Below, one piece after another: positions 24,885 to 32,478 of a stretch of DNA of 58,229 nt. Below the pieces are notes generated by a model. The model saw nothing but the letters and a program-made list of their open reading frames with translations. It was not told the origin of the DNA and searched no databases. The DNA comes from Oscillospiraceae bacterium (GTDB lineage Bacteria; Bacillota; Clostridia; Oscillospirales; Oscillospiraceae). The stretch's first letter is position 1, and each line of letters begins with the position of its first letter. The stretch lies in NCBI GenBank assembly GCA_017412585.1, contig JAFPXK010000004.1, positions 1 to 58,229 on the forward strand. The letters are read 5' to 3'. Both the position numbers and the translations under genes were made by a program.

Positions 24885-24975
24885 CGTTAAAAGGGTGGTC
24901 CTCTGCTGTAGGCGCTCCGCAATGGGAGAGCGCCGCTGAAATGGCAGCATGAACGCCTATAATATAGGAGGATAA
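24885..24975 (+). ncRNA. Possible ribosomal protein L19 leader RNA
   Basis: The rplS transcript leader contains a 7-8 bp GC-rich hairpin (GGCGCTC about 24918-24924 with GAGCGCC about 24934-24940) and a second, weaker pairing between GCTG and CAGC around 24941-24955, just before the Shine-Dalgarno. Autoregulatory L19 leaders are known in Firmicutes, and the position fits. The primary sequence could not be matched to that motif by eye, so this is a tentative call. Confidence 0.35.
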
Positions 24976-24980
24976 TATCC

Positions 24981-25322
24981 ATGGATCTCATGAAGGCATT
25001 CAACGAAAAGCAGCTGACCAAAGAGGCTCCCGCAGTGGAGGTGGGCGATACCGTCCGCGTGCACGTCAAGGTCAAGGAAGGCTCCCGCGAGCGTATCCAG
25101 GTCTTTGAGGGCATCGTCATTGCCAAGAAGCACGGCGGCATCGAGGAGACCATCACCGTCCGTCGTATCTCCTACGGCGTGGGTGTGGAGAAGGTTTTCC
25201 CCCTGCACTCTCCCTCTATCGATCATATTGAGGCTGTGCGTCACGGTTACGTGCGCCGCGCCAAGCTGTACTATCTCCGCGATCGCGTCGGCAAGGCCGC
25301 CAAGATCCGCGAGAAGCTGTAA
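24981..25322 (+). CDS. rplS: 50S ribosomal protein L19
   Basis: Large-subunit protein at the 30S-50S interface, 113 aa, normal length. Diagnostic segments are [33 protein letters not shown] and [20 protein letters not shown], ending in [23 protein letters not shown] precedes the start. It is transcribed alone between its promoter and a terminator. Confidence 0.98.
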   Translation: MDLMKAFNEKQLTKEAPAVEVGDTVRVHVKVKEGSRERIQVFEGIVIAKKHGGIEETITVRRISYGVGVEKVFPLHSPSIDHIEAVRHGYVRRAKLYYLRDRVGKAAKIREKL

Positions 25323-25340
25323 GCCTGCCAAACAAAGAGA

Positions 25341-25376
25341 AACCGCCTGCCTTCACCGGCAGACGGTTTTTTCTTT
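25341..25376 (+). terminator. Terminator of rplS
   Basis: An 11-position stem with one mismatch (25341-25351/25357-25367), 5-nt loop, and a TTTTTTCTTT tail. Confidence 0.8.
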
Positions 25377-25430
25377 CCTTTTTAATGGAAGTATGGTATA
25401 CTGAACTGTAATTTTTCTGGAGGTGATCTT

Positions 25431-26297
25431 TTGCAGATCGACAGCCTGAGCTGGTTCCCCGGCCACATGACAAAAACAAAGCGGATGATCACCGCCGAAA
25501 TCGGCAACATGGACGCCGTGTGCGAGATTGTGGACGCCCGCATCCCCCTGTCCTCCCGCAACCCCGACGTGGACGACATGGTGGGGGCCAAGCCCCGCAT
25601 GATCGTTCTCAACCGGGTGGACCAGGCCGACCCCCGTGAGACGAAGCGCTGGGCCGCTTACTTCCGGGAGAAGGGCTATGCCGTGTTGGAGGCCAACGCC
25701 AAGGGCGGCGGCGGCACGAGCCAGTTTCCCGCCGCCGTGCGCTCGCTGCTGCAGGATAAAATCGCCGCCTGGGAGGCCAAGGGCCAGGTGGGCCGCACCG
25801 TCCGGGTCATGGTGCTGGGCATCCCCAACGTGGGCAAATCCACCTTTATCAATAAGGTAGCCCACCGCAAGACCGCCAGGGCGGAGGACCGCCCCGGCGT
25901 CACCCGCACCAAGCAGTGGGTGCCGGTGGATCAGACCCTGGAGCTGCTGGACACCCCCGGCATCCTGTGGCCCAAGTTCGACGATAAAAACGTGGGATTG
26001 CGCCTGGCCTTCACCGGGGCCATCAAGGACGACGTCATGGACATCGAGGAGCTGGCCTGCGCCCTGATGGCGTACCTGGCCGCCCACTATGCCGCCACCG
26101 TCCAGGAGCGGTATAAAATCACCATTGAAGAAGGCGACAGCGGCTATGACCTGCTCATCAAGGCAGGCCGCAAGCGGGGCTTCCTCATGCGGGGCGCCGA
26201 GGTGGACACCGAGCGGATGGCCCGGATTCTGCTGGATGAATTCCGGGGTGGCAAGTTAGGTACCTTTACATTGGAAACGGTGGAGGACGCGCAATGA
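25431..26297 (+). CDS. rbgA: Ribosome biogenesis GTPase RbgA (YlqF)
   Basis: Circularly permuted GTPase needed for late 50S assembly, 288 aa. In order: the WFPGHMTKTKR N-terminus, the G4 motif LNRVDQAD, G1 GIPNVGKSTFINK and G3 LLDTPGILWP, then the C-terminal RNA-binding helical domain. G4 reads NRxD rather than the usual NKxD. The start is TTG 25431, supported by GGAGGTGAT directly upstream and by the normal N-terminus. TATACT at 25397-25402 is the likely -10; the -35 is poor. It heads the unit rbgA-rnhB-yraN-M19-phosphoesterase, and the rbgA-rnhB pairing is typical of Firmicutes. Confidence 0.95.
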   Translation: MQIDSLSWFPGHMTKTKRMITAEIGNMDAVCEIVDARIPLSSRNPDVDDMVGAKPRMIVLNRVDQADPRETKRWAAYFREKGYAVLEANAKGGGGTSQFPAAVRSLLQDKIAAWEAKGQVGRTVRVMVLGIPNVGKSTFINKVAHRKTARAEDRPGVTRTKQWVPVDQTLELLDTPGILWPKFDDKNVGLRLAFTGAIKDDVMDIEELACALMAYLAAHYAATVQERYKITIEEGDSGYDLLIKAGRKRGFLMRGAEVDTERMARILLDEFRGGKLGTFTLETVEDAQ

Positions 26298-26932
26298 GTG
26301 AGATGACACACCCCTGGGCCATAGAGGACGAGTGCTTTGCCCAAGGCGCAACGTGGGTCTGCGGCTGCGATGAAGCCGGCGCCGGCCCCCTGATGGGCCC
26401 CGTGTACGCCGCGGCGGTGATCCTGCCCCGTGGCTGGACGGTCCCCGGCCTCAACGACTCCAAGAAGCTGACGGAAAAGCGCCGGGAGCAGCTCTATGCC
26501 GAGATCACCGCCCACGCCGTGGCCTGGTCGGTGGCCCGGGTGGAGGCCGCCGAGATCGACGCCACCGATATTTTAAGCGCCCGGATGAAGGCCATGCAGA
26601 TGGCCATAGATGGCCTTTCCCAGCCGGTGGATATGGCCCTCATCGACGGCAACCGGGACAGGGGCAAGTCCGCCGCCGTCACCACGCCCCACAGCCTTGT
26701 GGTAGGCGGCGACGGCAAGAGCGCCAGCATCGCCGCGGCCTCCATTCTGGCCAAGGTCAGCCGTGACCGCTACGTCAGCGACGTGCTGGATAAAAAATAT
26801 CCCCAGTACCAGTTTGCAAAGCATAAGGGCTACGGCACCAAGCTCCACTACGCCATGCTGGCTGAGTTTGGCCCCTGCCCGGAACACCGCCTGTCGTTTC
26901 TGAAAAAATGGGAGGCGCCCCATGGCCAATAA
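26294..26932 (+). CDS. rnhB: Ribonuclease HII
   Basis: Removes ribonucleotides from DNA and RNA of RNA-DNA hybrids. The protein is 212 aa. CDEAGAGPLMGPVYAAAVIL carries the first two acidic residues and GxG loop; NDSKKLTEKRRE, LIDGN and the KVSRDRYV block complete the active site. It overlaps the rbgA stop (ATGA) and is overlapped by yraN. Confidence 0.96.
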   Translation: MSEMTHPWAIEDECFAQGATWVCGCDEAGAGPLMGPVYAAAVILPRGWTVPGLNDSKKLTEKRREQLYAEITAHAVAWSVARVEAAEIDATDILSARMKAMQMAIDGLSQPVDMALIDGNRDRGKSAAVTTPHSLVVGGDGKSASIAAASILAKVSRDRYVSDVLDKKYPQYQFAKHKGYGTKLHYAMLAEFGPCPEHRLSFLKKWEAPHGQ

Positions 26933-27272
26933 CGGACGCTGGGGCGAGGCCCAGGTGGCCGATTACCTGCGGAATAAGGGCTACCGTCTGGAGGCCTCCG
27001 GCTATCACTGCCGCTTCGGTGAGCTTGATATCATCGCCTGGGACGGCCCCATGCTGTGCTTCGTGGAGGTCAAAACCCGCACCAACGTGGATATGGCCCT
27101 GCCCCGGGAATACGTGACGAAGAAAAAGCAGGCCAAGCTGAAAAAGACGGCCCTTTTCTTCCTGGCGGACAACGATCTGGACTGCCCCTGCCGCTTCGAC
27201 GTGGCGGAGGTCTACGCCGAGAATCCCGACGTGCCGCCCCGCATCGTCTATCTGGAGGACGCATTTCAGTAA
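26922..27272 (+). CDS. UPF0102 (YraN) family endonuclease-like protein
   Basis: A protein of 116 aa with a restriction-endonuclease-like fold. GRWGEAQVADYLRNKGY, FGELDIIAWDG and FVEVKTRTN supply the E-(x)n-D-(x)n-ExK pattern. It commonly follows rnhB in bacterial genomes; the physiological substrate is not established. It overlaps rnhB by 11 nt. Confidence 0.92.
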   Translation: MANNGRWGEAQVADYLRNKGYRLEASGYHCRFGELDIIAWDGPMLCFVEVKTRTNVDMALPREYVTKKKQAKLKKTALFFLADNDLDCPCRFDVAEVYAENPDVPPRIVYLEDAFQ

Positions 27273-27291
27273 ATTGTATTGAGGTGAGCGG

Positions 27292-28242
27292 ATGATTCCC
27301 TATTTTGACGCCCATTGCGACACCATATACCGCCTCGATGACCTGTTCCGCCGGGGCAGGGAAGAGACCCTGCGGGAGAATTCCGGCCACGTGGATTTAC
27401 AGCGCAATGCCGCCTTCTCTCCCCGGGCCCAGTTTTTCGCCCTCTACGGCGACGCCGCCCAAATCCCCGCCGGACAGCGTTGGCGCTTTTGCCAAAGACT
27501 TCATAATCGCTATTGCAGTGAAATCGCCGCCAATCCCGATTTGGTGTCCCATTGTACCACCGGCGCGGAGGTGGACGAAGCGGTGGCGGCGGGCAAGTCC
27601 GCCGCGCTGCTGTCCATCGAGGGGGCGGATTTGCTGGACTGTGACGCCCGCCGCATTCCCGACGTGGCCGCCTGGGGCGTGCGCCTTCTCAACCCGGTGT
27701 GGAACCGGGCCAACCTGTTGAGCGGCACCAACTGTGAGGACCCGGGCCGTGGCCTGTCGGCCCAGGGCCGGGACTTCATCCGTGTGCTGGAGGAGTACCG
27801 CATCTATCCCGACGTGTCCCACCTGTCCGACCCCGGCTTCTGGGACTTGATGAAGATAGCCCGCCGCCCTGTGGTGGCCAGCCACTCCAACAGCCGCAGC
27901 CTCTGCGCCCATCGCCGCAACCTCACCGACGATATGTTCAAGGCCATCCGCGACAGCGGCGGCGTGGTGGGCATCAACCTCTATGCCGACTTCGTGGGCC
28001 CGGGGGAGACCGGGCAAACCGAAAATACGGATCAGATTTTGGGGCACATAGATCATTTTCTGGCGCTGGACGGGCAGAAAACCATCTGTTTTGGCGGCGA
28101 TTTGGACGGCTGTGAAAGCCTTGCCGGAGGCCTGAACGGTGTGCAGGACATCCCGGAACTCTACGCCGCCATGGCCCGCCGGGGGTATGACGAGGGCCTT
28201 TTATACGACATTTTCTGGGGGAATCTCCGCCGCATTCTGTAA
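27292..28242 (+). CDS. Membrane dipeptidase (peptidase M19) family protein
   Basis: Zinc-dependent dipeptidase of the renal dipeptidase family, 316 aa. FDAHCDTIY provides the first metal ligands; LLSIEGADLL, DVSHLSDPGFWDL and VASHSNSRSLCAHRRNL are the further conserved blocks. There is no signal peptide, so it is probably cytoplasmic. The gene starts 19 nt after yraN with GAGGTG upstream. Confidence 0.92.
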   Translation: MIPYFDAHCDTIYRLDDLFRRGREETLRENSGHVDLQRNAAFSPRAQFFALYGDAAQIPAGQRWRFCQRLHNRYCSEIAANPDLVSHCTTGAEVDEAVAAGKSAALLSIEGADLLDCDARRIPDVAAWGVRLLNPVWNRANLLSGTNCEDPGRGLSAQGRDFIRVLEEYRIYPDVSHLSDPGFWDLMKIARRPVVASHSNSRSLCAHRRNLTDDMFKAIRDSGGVVGINLYADFVGPGETGQTENTDQILGHIDHFLALDGQKTICFGGDLDGCESLAGGLNGVQDIPELYAAMARRGYDEGLLYDIFWGNLRRIL

Positions 28243-28259
28243 AGAAAAGGGGTAAAGGA

Positions 28260-28949
28260 ATGGCACTTTACACCATAGGTGATCTGCACCTTTCGCTGAA
28301 TTCCGATAAGTCCATGGACGTGTTCGGCCCCGGCTGGGCCGACTACGTGGCGCGCATCCGGGAGGGCTTTGCGCCTCTGACGGAGGAGGATACCACCGTC
28401 CTGTGCGGCGACCTGAGCTGGGGCATGAGTCTGGAGGAGTCCCTGGAGGACCTGAAGTTCATCAACGCCCTCCCCGGACGGAAGATTCTGCTGAAGGGCA
28501 ACCACGATTACTGGTGGAACACCGCCCGGAAAATGGAGAACTTTTTCAAGGAAAACGGGCTGGATTCTCTGGAAATACTGCATAATAACTGCCGTTTTTA
28601 CGGCGATATCGCTCTGTGCGGCACCCGGGGCTGGTTCTATGAATTGGACAGCGAGGGCACCCACAACGGCAAGATGATGGCCCGGGAGGTGGGCCGTCTG
28701 GAGGCGTCGCTGCAGGCCGCCGGGGAGGCGGAAAAGCTGTGTTTTCTCCACTATCCGCCCCTGTACACCGGCTACCGCTGCCCGGAAATATTGGCTTTAT
28801 TGCAGAAATACGGCGTAAAACGGTGCTTTTACGGTCATCTTCACGGCGCCAGCCACAGGCGGCGTATCGAGGGGGACTGCGGCGGAACGGATTTCGCCCT
28901 GGTGGCGGCGGATTATTTGGGTTTCAAACCGCTGAAAATTTGTGATTAA
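28260..28949 (+). CDS. Calcineurin-like metallophosphoesterase
   Basis: Two-metal phosphoesterase of 229 aa. The motifs GDLHL, CGDLSWG, GNHDYWW, LHYPP and GHLHG are all present and in order. This small single-domain class is common in Clostridia; its substrate is unknown. It is the last gene of the rbgA operon, followed by an AT-rich promoter region. Confidence 0.9.
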   Translation: MALYTIGDLHLSLNSDKSMDVFGPGWADYVARIREGFAPLTEEDTTVLCGDLSWGMSLEESLEDLKFINALPGRKILLKGNHDYWWNTARKMENFFKENGLDSLEILHNNCRFYGDIALCGTRGWFYELDSEGTHNGKMMAREVGRLEASLQAAGEAEKLCFLHYPPLYTGYRCPEILALLQKYGVKRCFYGHLHGASHRRRIEGDCGGTDFALVAADYLGFKPLKICD

Positions 28950-28972
28950 GCCAAAAAGTGATGAAATAACGA

Positions 28973-29001
28973 TTGAAATTTTCATTTCAATATGGTATCA
29001 T
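28973..29001 (+). promoter_or_regulatory. Sigma-A promoter of the trigger factor gene
   Basis: TTGAAA (28973-28978) and TATCAT (28996-29001), 17-bp spacer, about 70 bp before the start codon. Confidence 0.7.
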
Positions 29002-29071
29002 ATCAAACTGCATTATGGAAAATTATGACCGCATTCCCATTCGGTCACATGAAACTGGAGGAACATCAACC

Positions 29072-30472
29072 ATGAATGTCAAGAGCTGCGAGAAGGTAGA
29101 GAAGAGCAGAGTGGCACTGACCATTTCCGTCGGCGCCGAGGCGTTTGAGGCCGCTGTCAATAAGGCGTATCTGAAGATGCGCGGCAAGATCAACGTGCCC
29201 GGCTTCCGCACCGGCAAGGCCCCCCGCAAGATTATCGAGAAGATGTACGGCGCCGAGGTCTTTTATGAGGAGGCCGTGAATATCGTACTGCCCGACGCCT
29301 ATGAGGCGGCCGTGGCGGAGCAGAAGCTGGACGTGGTGGGCTATCCCGAGGTGGAGCTGGAGGGCGTGAACGCCGAGGGCTGCACCTTCAAGTGCACCGT
29401 GCCCGTGTACCCCGAGGTGAAGCTGGGCCAGTACAAGGGCCTGGAGGCCCCCAAGGCGGAGGTCAAGGTGATGGCCGCCGACGTGAACGCCCGCCTCAAC
29501 GAGATGGCCGACCGCAACAGCCGCCTCGTCAGCGTGGACCGGGCCGCCAAGAAGGGCGACACCGCCAACATCGACTTCGAGGGCTTTGACAATGGTGTGC
29601 CCTTTGACGGTGGCAAGGGCGAGAGTCACGATCTGGAGCTGGGCTCCGGCAGCTTCGTGCCCGGCTTTGAGGATCAGGTCATCGGCATGAAGGCCGGCGA
29701 GGAGAAGGATATCGACATTACCTTCCCCCAGGACTACACCCCCGAGCTGGCCGGCAAGGCCGTTGTCTTCCACGTGAAGGTAAACGAGGTGAAGGTGAAG
29801 GAAGTGCCCGCGCTGGACGACGAGTTCGCCAAGGACGTGTCCGAGTTCGACACCCTGAAGGATCTGAAGGCCGACATCAAGAAGAAGCTGACCGAGGAGC
29901 GCAACACCGCTGCCCAGCGGGCCTTTGAGGACGTGCTGATGCAGAAGGTGGCTGACGGCATCGAGGCCGATATCCCCGACGCCATGGTGGACGCCCAGGC
30001 CGAGCAGATGCTGAACAACTTCAAGCAGCAGATGGCCGCCCAGGGCATCCCCTTCGACCAGTATCTGAAGATGACCAACACCTCCGAGGCCGACTTCAAG
30101 GCCCAGGCCCAGGCTCCCGCTCTGGGTCAGGTGCGGATGGATCTGGCCCTGGCCGCCATCGTGAAGGAAGAGAAGCTGGAGGCCTCCGACGCCGAGGTGG
30201 ACGCCGAGATGGAGAAGGTGGCGCAGCAGTACGGCATGGATCTGGAGACCGTGAAGAAGTATCTCCGCGCCGACGAGGTGAAGGAGCAGGTGCTGCGGGA
30301 GAAGGCCATCCGCGTAGTGGCCGACAGTGCCAAGGCCGTGGCCCCGGAGGCTGCCGAGGAGGAGAAGAGCACCAAGAAGACCGCCAAGAAGGCGGAGGAC
30401 GGCGAGGAGAAGCCCGCCAAGAAGCCCGCTGCCAAGAAGAGCACCAAGAAGGCCGAGGACAAGGCGGAGTAA
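29072..30472 (+). CDS. tig: Trigger factor, with lysine-rich C-terminal tail
   Basis: Ribosome-bound chaperone and peptidyl-prolyl isomerase, 466 aa. The ribosome-binding loop FRTGKAPRKIIEKMYG lies near residues 44-59, the FKBP-type PPIase domain around 160-245 (GDTANIDFEGFDNG), then the helical chaperone domain. The last about 35 residues are a low-complexity Lys/Ala/Glu tail (KKTAKKAEDGEEKPAKKPAA) absent from E. coli or B. subtilis trigger factor. ATG 29072 follows GGAGG by 10 nt. It leads the tig-clpP-clpX-lon-engB block. Confidence 0.95.
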   Translation: MNVKSCEKVEKSRVALTISVGAEAFEAAVNKAYLKMRGKINVPGFRTGKAPRKIIEKMYGAEVFYEEAVNIVLPDAYEAAVAEQKLDVVGYPEVELEGVNAEGCTFKCTVPVYPEVKLGQYKGLEAPKAEVKVMAADVNARLNEMADRNSRLVSVDRAAKKGDTANIDFEGFDNGVPFDGGKGESHDLELGSGSFVPGFEDQVIGMKAGEEKDIDITFPQDYTPELAGKAVVFHVKVNEVKVKEVPALDDEFAKDVSEFDTLKDLKADIKKKLTEERNTAAQRAFEDVLMQKVADGIEADIPDAMVDAQAEQMLNNFKQQMAAQGIPFDQYLKMTNTSEADFKAQAQAPALGQVRMDLALAAIVKEEKLEASDAEVDAEMEKVAQQYGMDLETVKKYLRADEVKEQVLREKAIRVVADSAKAVAPEAAEEEKSTKKTAKKAEDGEEKPAKKPAAKKSTKKAEDKAE

Positions 30473-30499
30473 GAGAGATTAAATCACATAAGGGCGGGG

Positions 30500-30505
30500 T
30501 ATAAT
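30500..30505 (+). promoter_or_regulatory. Possible -10 element of clpP
   Basis: Exact TATAAT in the 60-bp tig-clpP gap, but no matching -35 at the right distance. It may allow clpP-clpX expression apart from tig. Confidence 0.4.
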
Positions 30506-30532
30506 TCAACTGTCTTTACAGGAGGTATCGTT

Positions 30533-31114
30533 ATGAGTTTGGTTCCCTATGTTGTCGAGCAGACCAACCGGGGCGAGCGTTCCTACGACATTTTTTCCCG
30601 GCTGCTGAACGACCGCATCATCATCCTGGGCGAAGAGGTGAATGATACTACTGCCAGCCTGGTGGTGGCACAGATGCTGTATCTGGAATCCGTTGACCCG
30701 GACAAGGACATTCAGCTCTACATCAACAGCCCCGGCGGCTCTGTCACCGCCGGTATGGCCATCTACGACACCATGCAGTATATCAAGTGCGACGTGTCCA
30801 CCATCTGCGTGGGCATGGCCGCCAGCATGGGCGCATTCCTGCTCTCCAGCGGCGCCAAGGGCAAGCGCATCGCCCTGCCCAACGCCGAGATCATGATCCA
30901 TCAGCCCTCTGCCGGTACCCAGGGCAAGGTGACGGATATGGAGATCGACGTGGAGCATTTCCTGAAGATCAAGGATCGCCTGAATAAAATCCTGGCCGAG
31001 AATACGGGCAAGACCCCCGAGCAGGTGAAGGCGGATTCCGAGCGGGATCACTGGCTCACCGCCGAGGAGGCCAAGGACTACGGCCTGGTGGATAAGGTTA
31101 TTTACAAGAGGTAA
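30533..31114 (+). CDS. clpP: ATP-dependent Clp protease proteolytic subunit
   Basis: Serine protease forming the double heptameric ring that degrades substrates unfolded by ClpX. The protein is 193 aa, canonical length. Catalytic Ser98 (GMAASMGAF), His123 (MIHQP) and Asp172 (SERDHW) are all in place, as is the [17 protein letters not shown] segment. clpX follows after 6 nt. Confidence 0.98.
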   Translation: MSLVPYVVEQTNRGERSYDIFSRLLNDRIIILGEEVNDTTASLVVAQMLYLESVDPDKDIQLYINSPGGSVTAGMAIYDTMQYIKCDVSTICVGMAASMGAFLLSSGAKGKRIALPNAEIMIHQPSAGTQGKVTDMEIDVEHFLKIKDRLNKILAENTGKTPEQVKADSERDHWLTAEEAKDYGLVDKVIYKR

Positions 31115-31120
31115 CATCCC

Positions 31121-32407
31121 ATGGCAGACGAGAAGAAAACGCTGCGCTGCTCCTTCTGCGGCAAGCCGGAGCGGCAGGTACACCGGATGATCCAGGGCCC
31201 CGGCGTGCGGATCTGCGACGAGTGCGTGAATCTGTGCATGTCCATCCTGGACGACGGGTACAACGCCGCAGAATCCGTGGCCCGGACCGCGCTGGACGAG
31301 CTGCCCACGCCCCGGGAAATCAAGGACGTGCTGGACCAGTACGTCATCGGCCAGGAGAGCGCCAAGGTGGCGCTGAGCGTGTCGGTGTATAACCACTACA
31401 AGCGCATCATGTTCGGCGACGACCAGGACGTGGAGCTGCAAAAGAGCAACATTCTGATGATCGGTCCCACCGGCAGCGGCAAGACGCTGTTTGCCCAGAC
31501 GCTGGCCAAGACGCTGAAGGTACCCTTTGCCATCGCTGACGCCACCACACTGACCGAGGCCGGCTACGTAGGCGACGACGTGGAGAATATTCTGCTGCGG
31601 CTTTTGCAGGCGGCGGACTTCGACGTGGAGCTGGCGGAGCGGGGCATCATCTACGTGGATGAGATCGACAAAATCGCCCGCAAGAGCGAGAACACGTCCA
31701 TTACCCGGGACGTCAGCGGCGAGGGCGTGCAGCAGGCGCTGCTGAAAATCCTGGAGGGCACCGTGGCCAACGTGCCGCCCCAGGGCGGACGCAAGCACCC
31801 CCAGCAGGAGTTCATCCAGGTGGACACCCACAACATTCTGTTTATCTGCGGCGGCGCCTTCGACGGCCTGGAAAAGATCATCGAGCGGCGCACCGACCGC
31901 AAGGGCATCGGCTTTGACGCGGTGGTGGAGAGCAAGGCACAGCGACGCAGCGGCGAGCTGCTGAAAGAGGTGCAGCCCCATGACCTGCTGAAGTTCGGCA
32001 TCATCCCCGAGCTGGTGGGCCGGCTGCCGGTGATCGCGCCTTTGGACGGCTTGAGCCGTGATGATTTGGTACGCATCCTCACCGAGCCGAAGAACGCTCT
32101 GGTGAAGCAGTATTGCAAGCTGCTGGACTACGATAAGGTAGATTTGCAGTTCACCCCGGAGGCATTGGCGGCGGTGGCGGACAAGGCCATTGAGCGCAAC
32201 ATCGGCGCCCGTGGCCTGCGGGCCGTCATGGAGGGCGTATTGATGCCCATCATGTACGAGATTCCCTCCGACCCCACCATCTCCAGAGTGACGGTGACAG
32301 AGGCGTGCATCCGCGACGGCGCTGCGCCGGAGGTGGAGCACGACGGCTCCCGTACCCGGGAGCTGCCGGGAAGCCCTGTGAAGACGCTGGATTCCCCAGC
32401 ATCGTAA
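31121..32407 (+). CDS. clpX: ATP-dependent Clp protease ATPase subunit ClpX
   Basis: AAA+ unfoldase that feeds ClpP, 428 aa. The N-terminal zinc domain has Cys10, Cys13, Cys32 and Cys35. Walker A is [15 protein letters not shown], Walker [14 protein letters not shown], and the sensor and RIGF-like loop regions are present. It follows clpP closely, as in most bacteria. Confidence 0.98.
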   Translation: MADEKKTLRCSFCGKPERQVHRMIQGPGVRICDECVNLCMSILDDGYNAAESVARTALDELPTPREIKDVLDQYVIGQESAKVALSVSVYNHYKRIMFGDDQDVELQKSNILMIGPTGSGKTLFAQTLAKTLKVPFAIADATTLTEAGYVGDDVENILLRLLQAADFDVELAERGIIYVDEIDKIARKSENTSITRDVSGEGVQQALLKILEGTVANVPPQGGRKHPQQEFIQVDTHNILFICGGAFDGLEKIIERRTDRKGIGFDAVVESKAQRRSGELLKEVQPHDLLKFGIIPELVGRLPVIAPLDGLSRDDLVRILTEPKNALVKQYCKLLDYDKVDLQFTPEALAAVADKAIERNIGARGLRAVMEGVLMPIMYEIPSDPTISRVTVTEACIRDGAAPEVEHDGSRTRELPGSPVKTLDSPAS

Positions 32408-32412
32408 CATGC

Positions 32413-32447
32413 AAGAGAGGAGCGACGGAATCGCCGCTCCTCTTTCC
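32413..32447 (+). terminator. Terminator between clpX and lon
   Basis: GAGAGGAGCG (32415-32424) pairs with CGCTCCTCTT (32435-32444), then TTTCCCC. The T-tract is short, so partial read-through into lon is likely. Confidence 0.6.
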
Positions 32448-32478
32448 CCATTTACTATCCTTGTATAAGGAGAATCCT

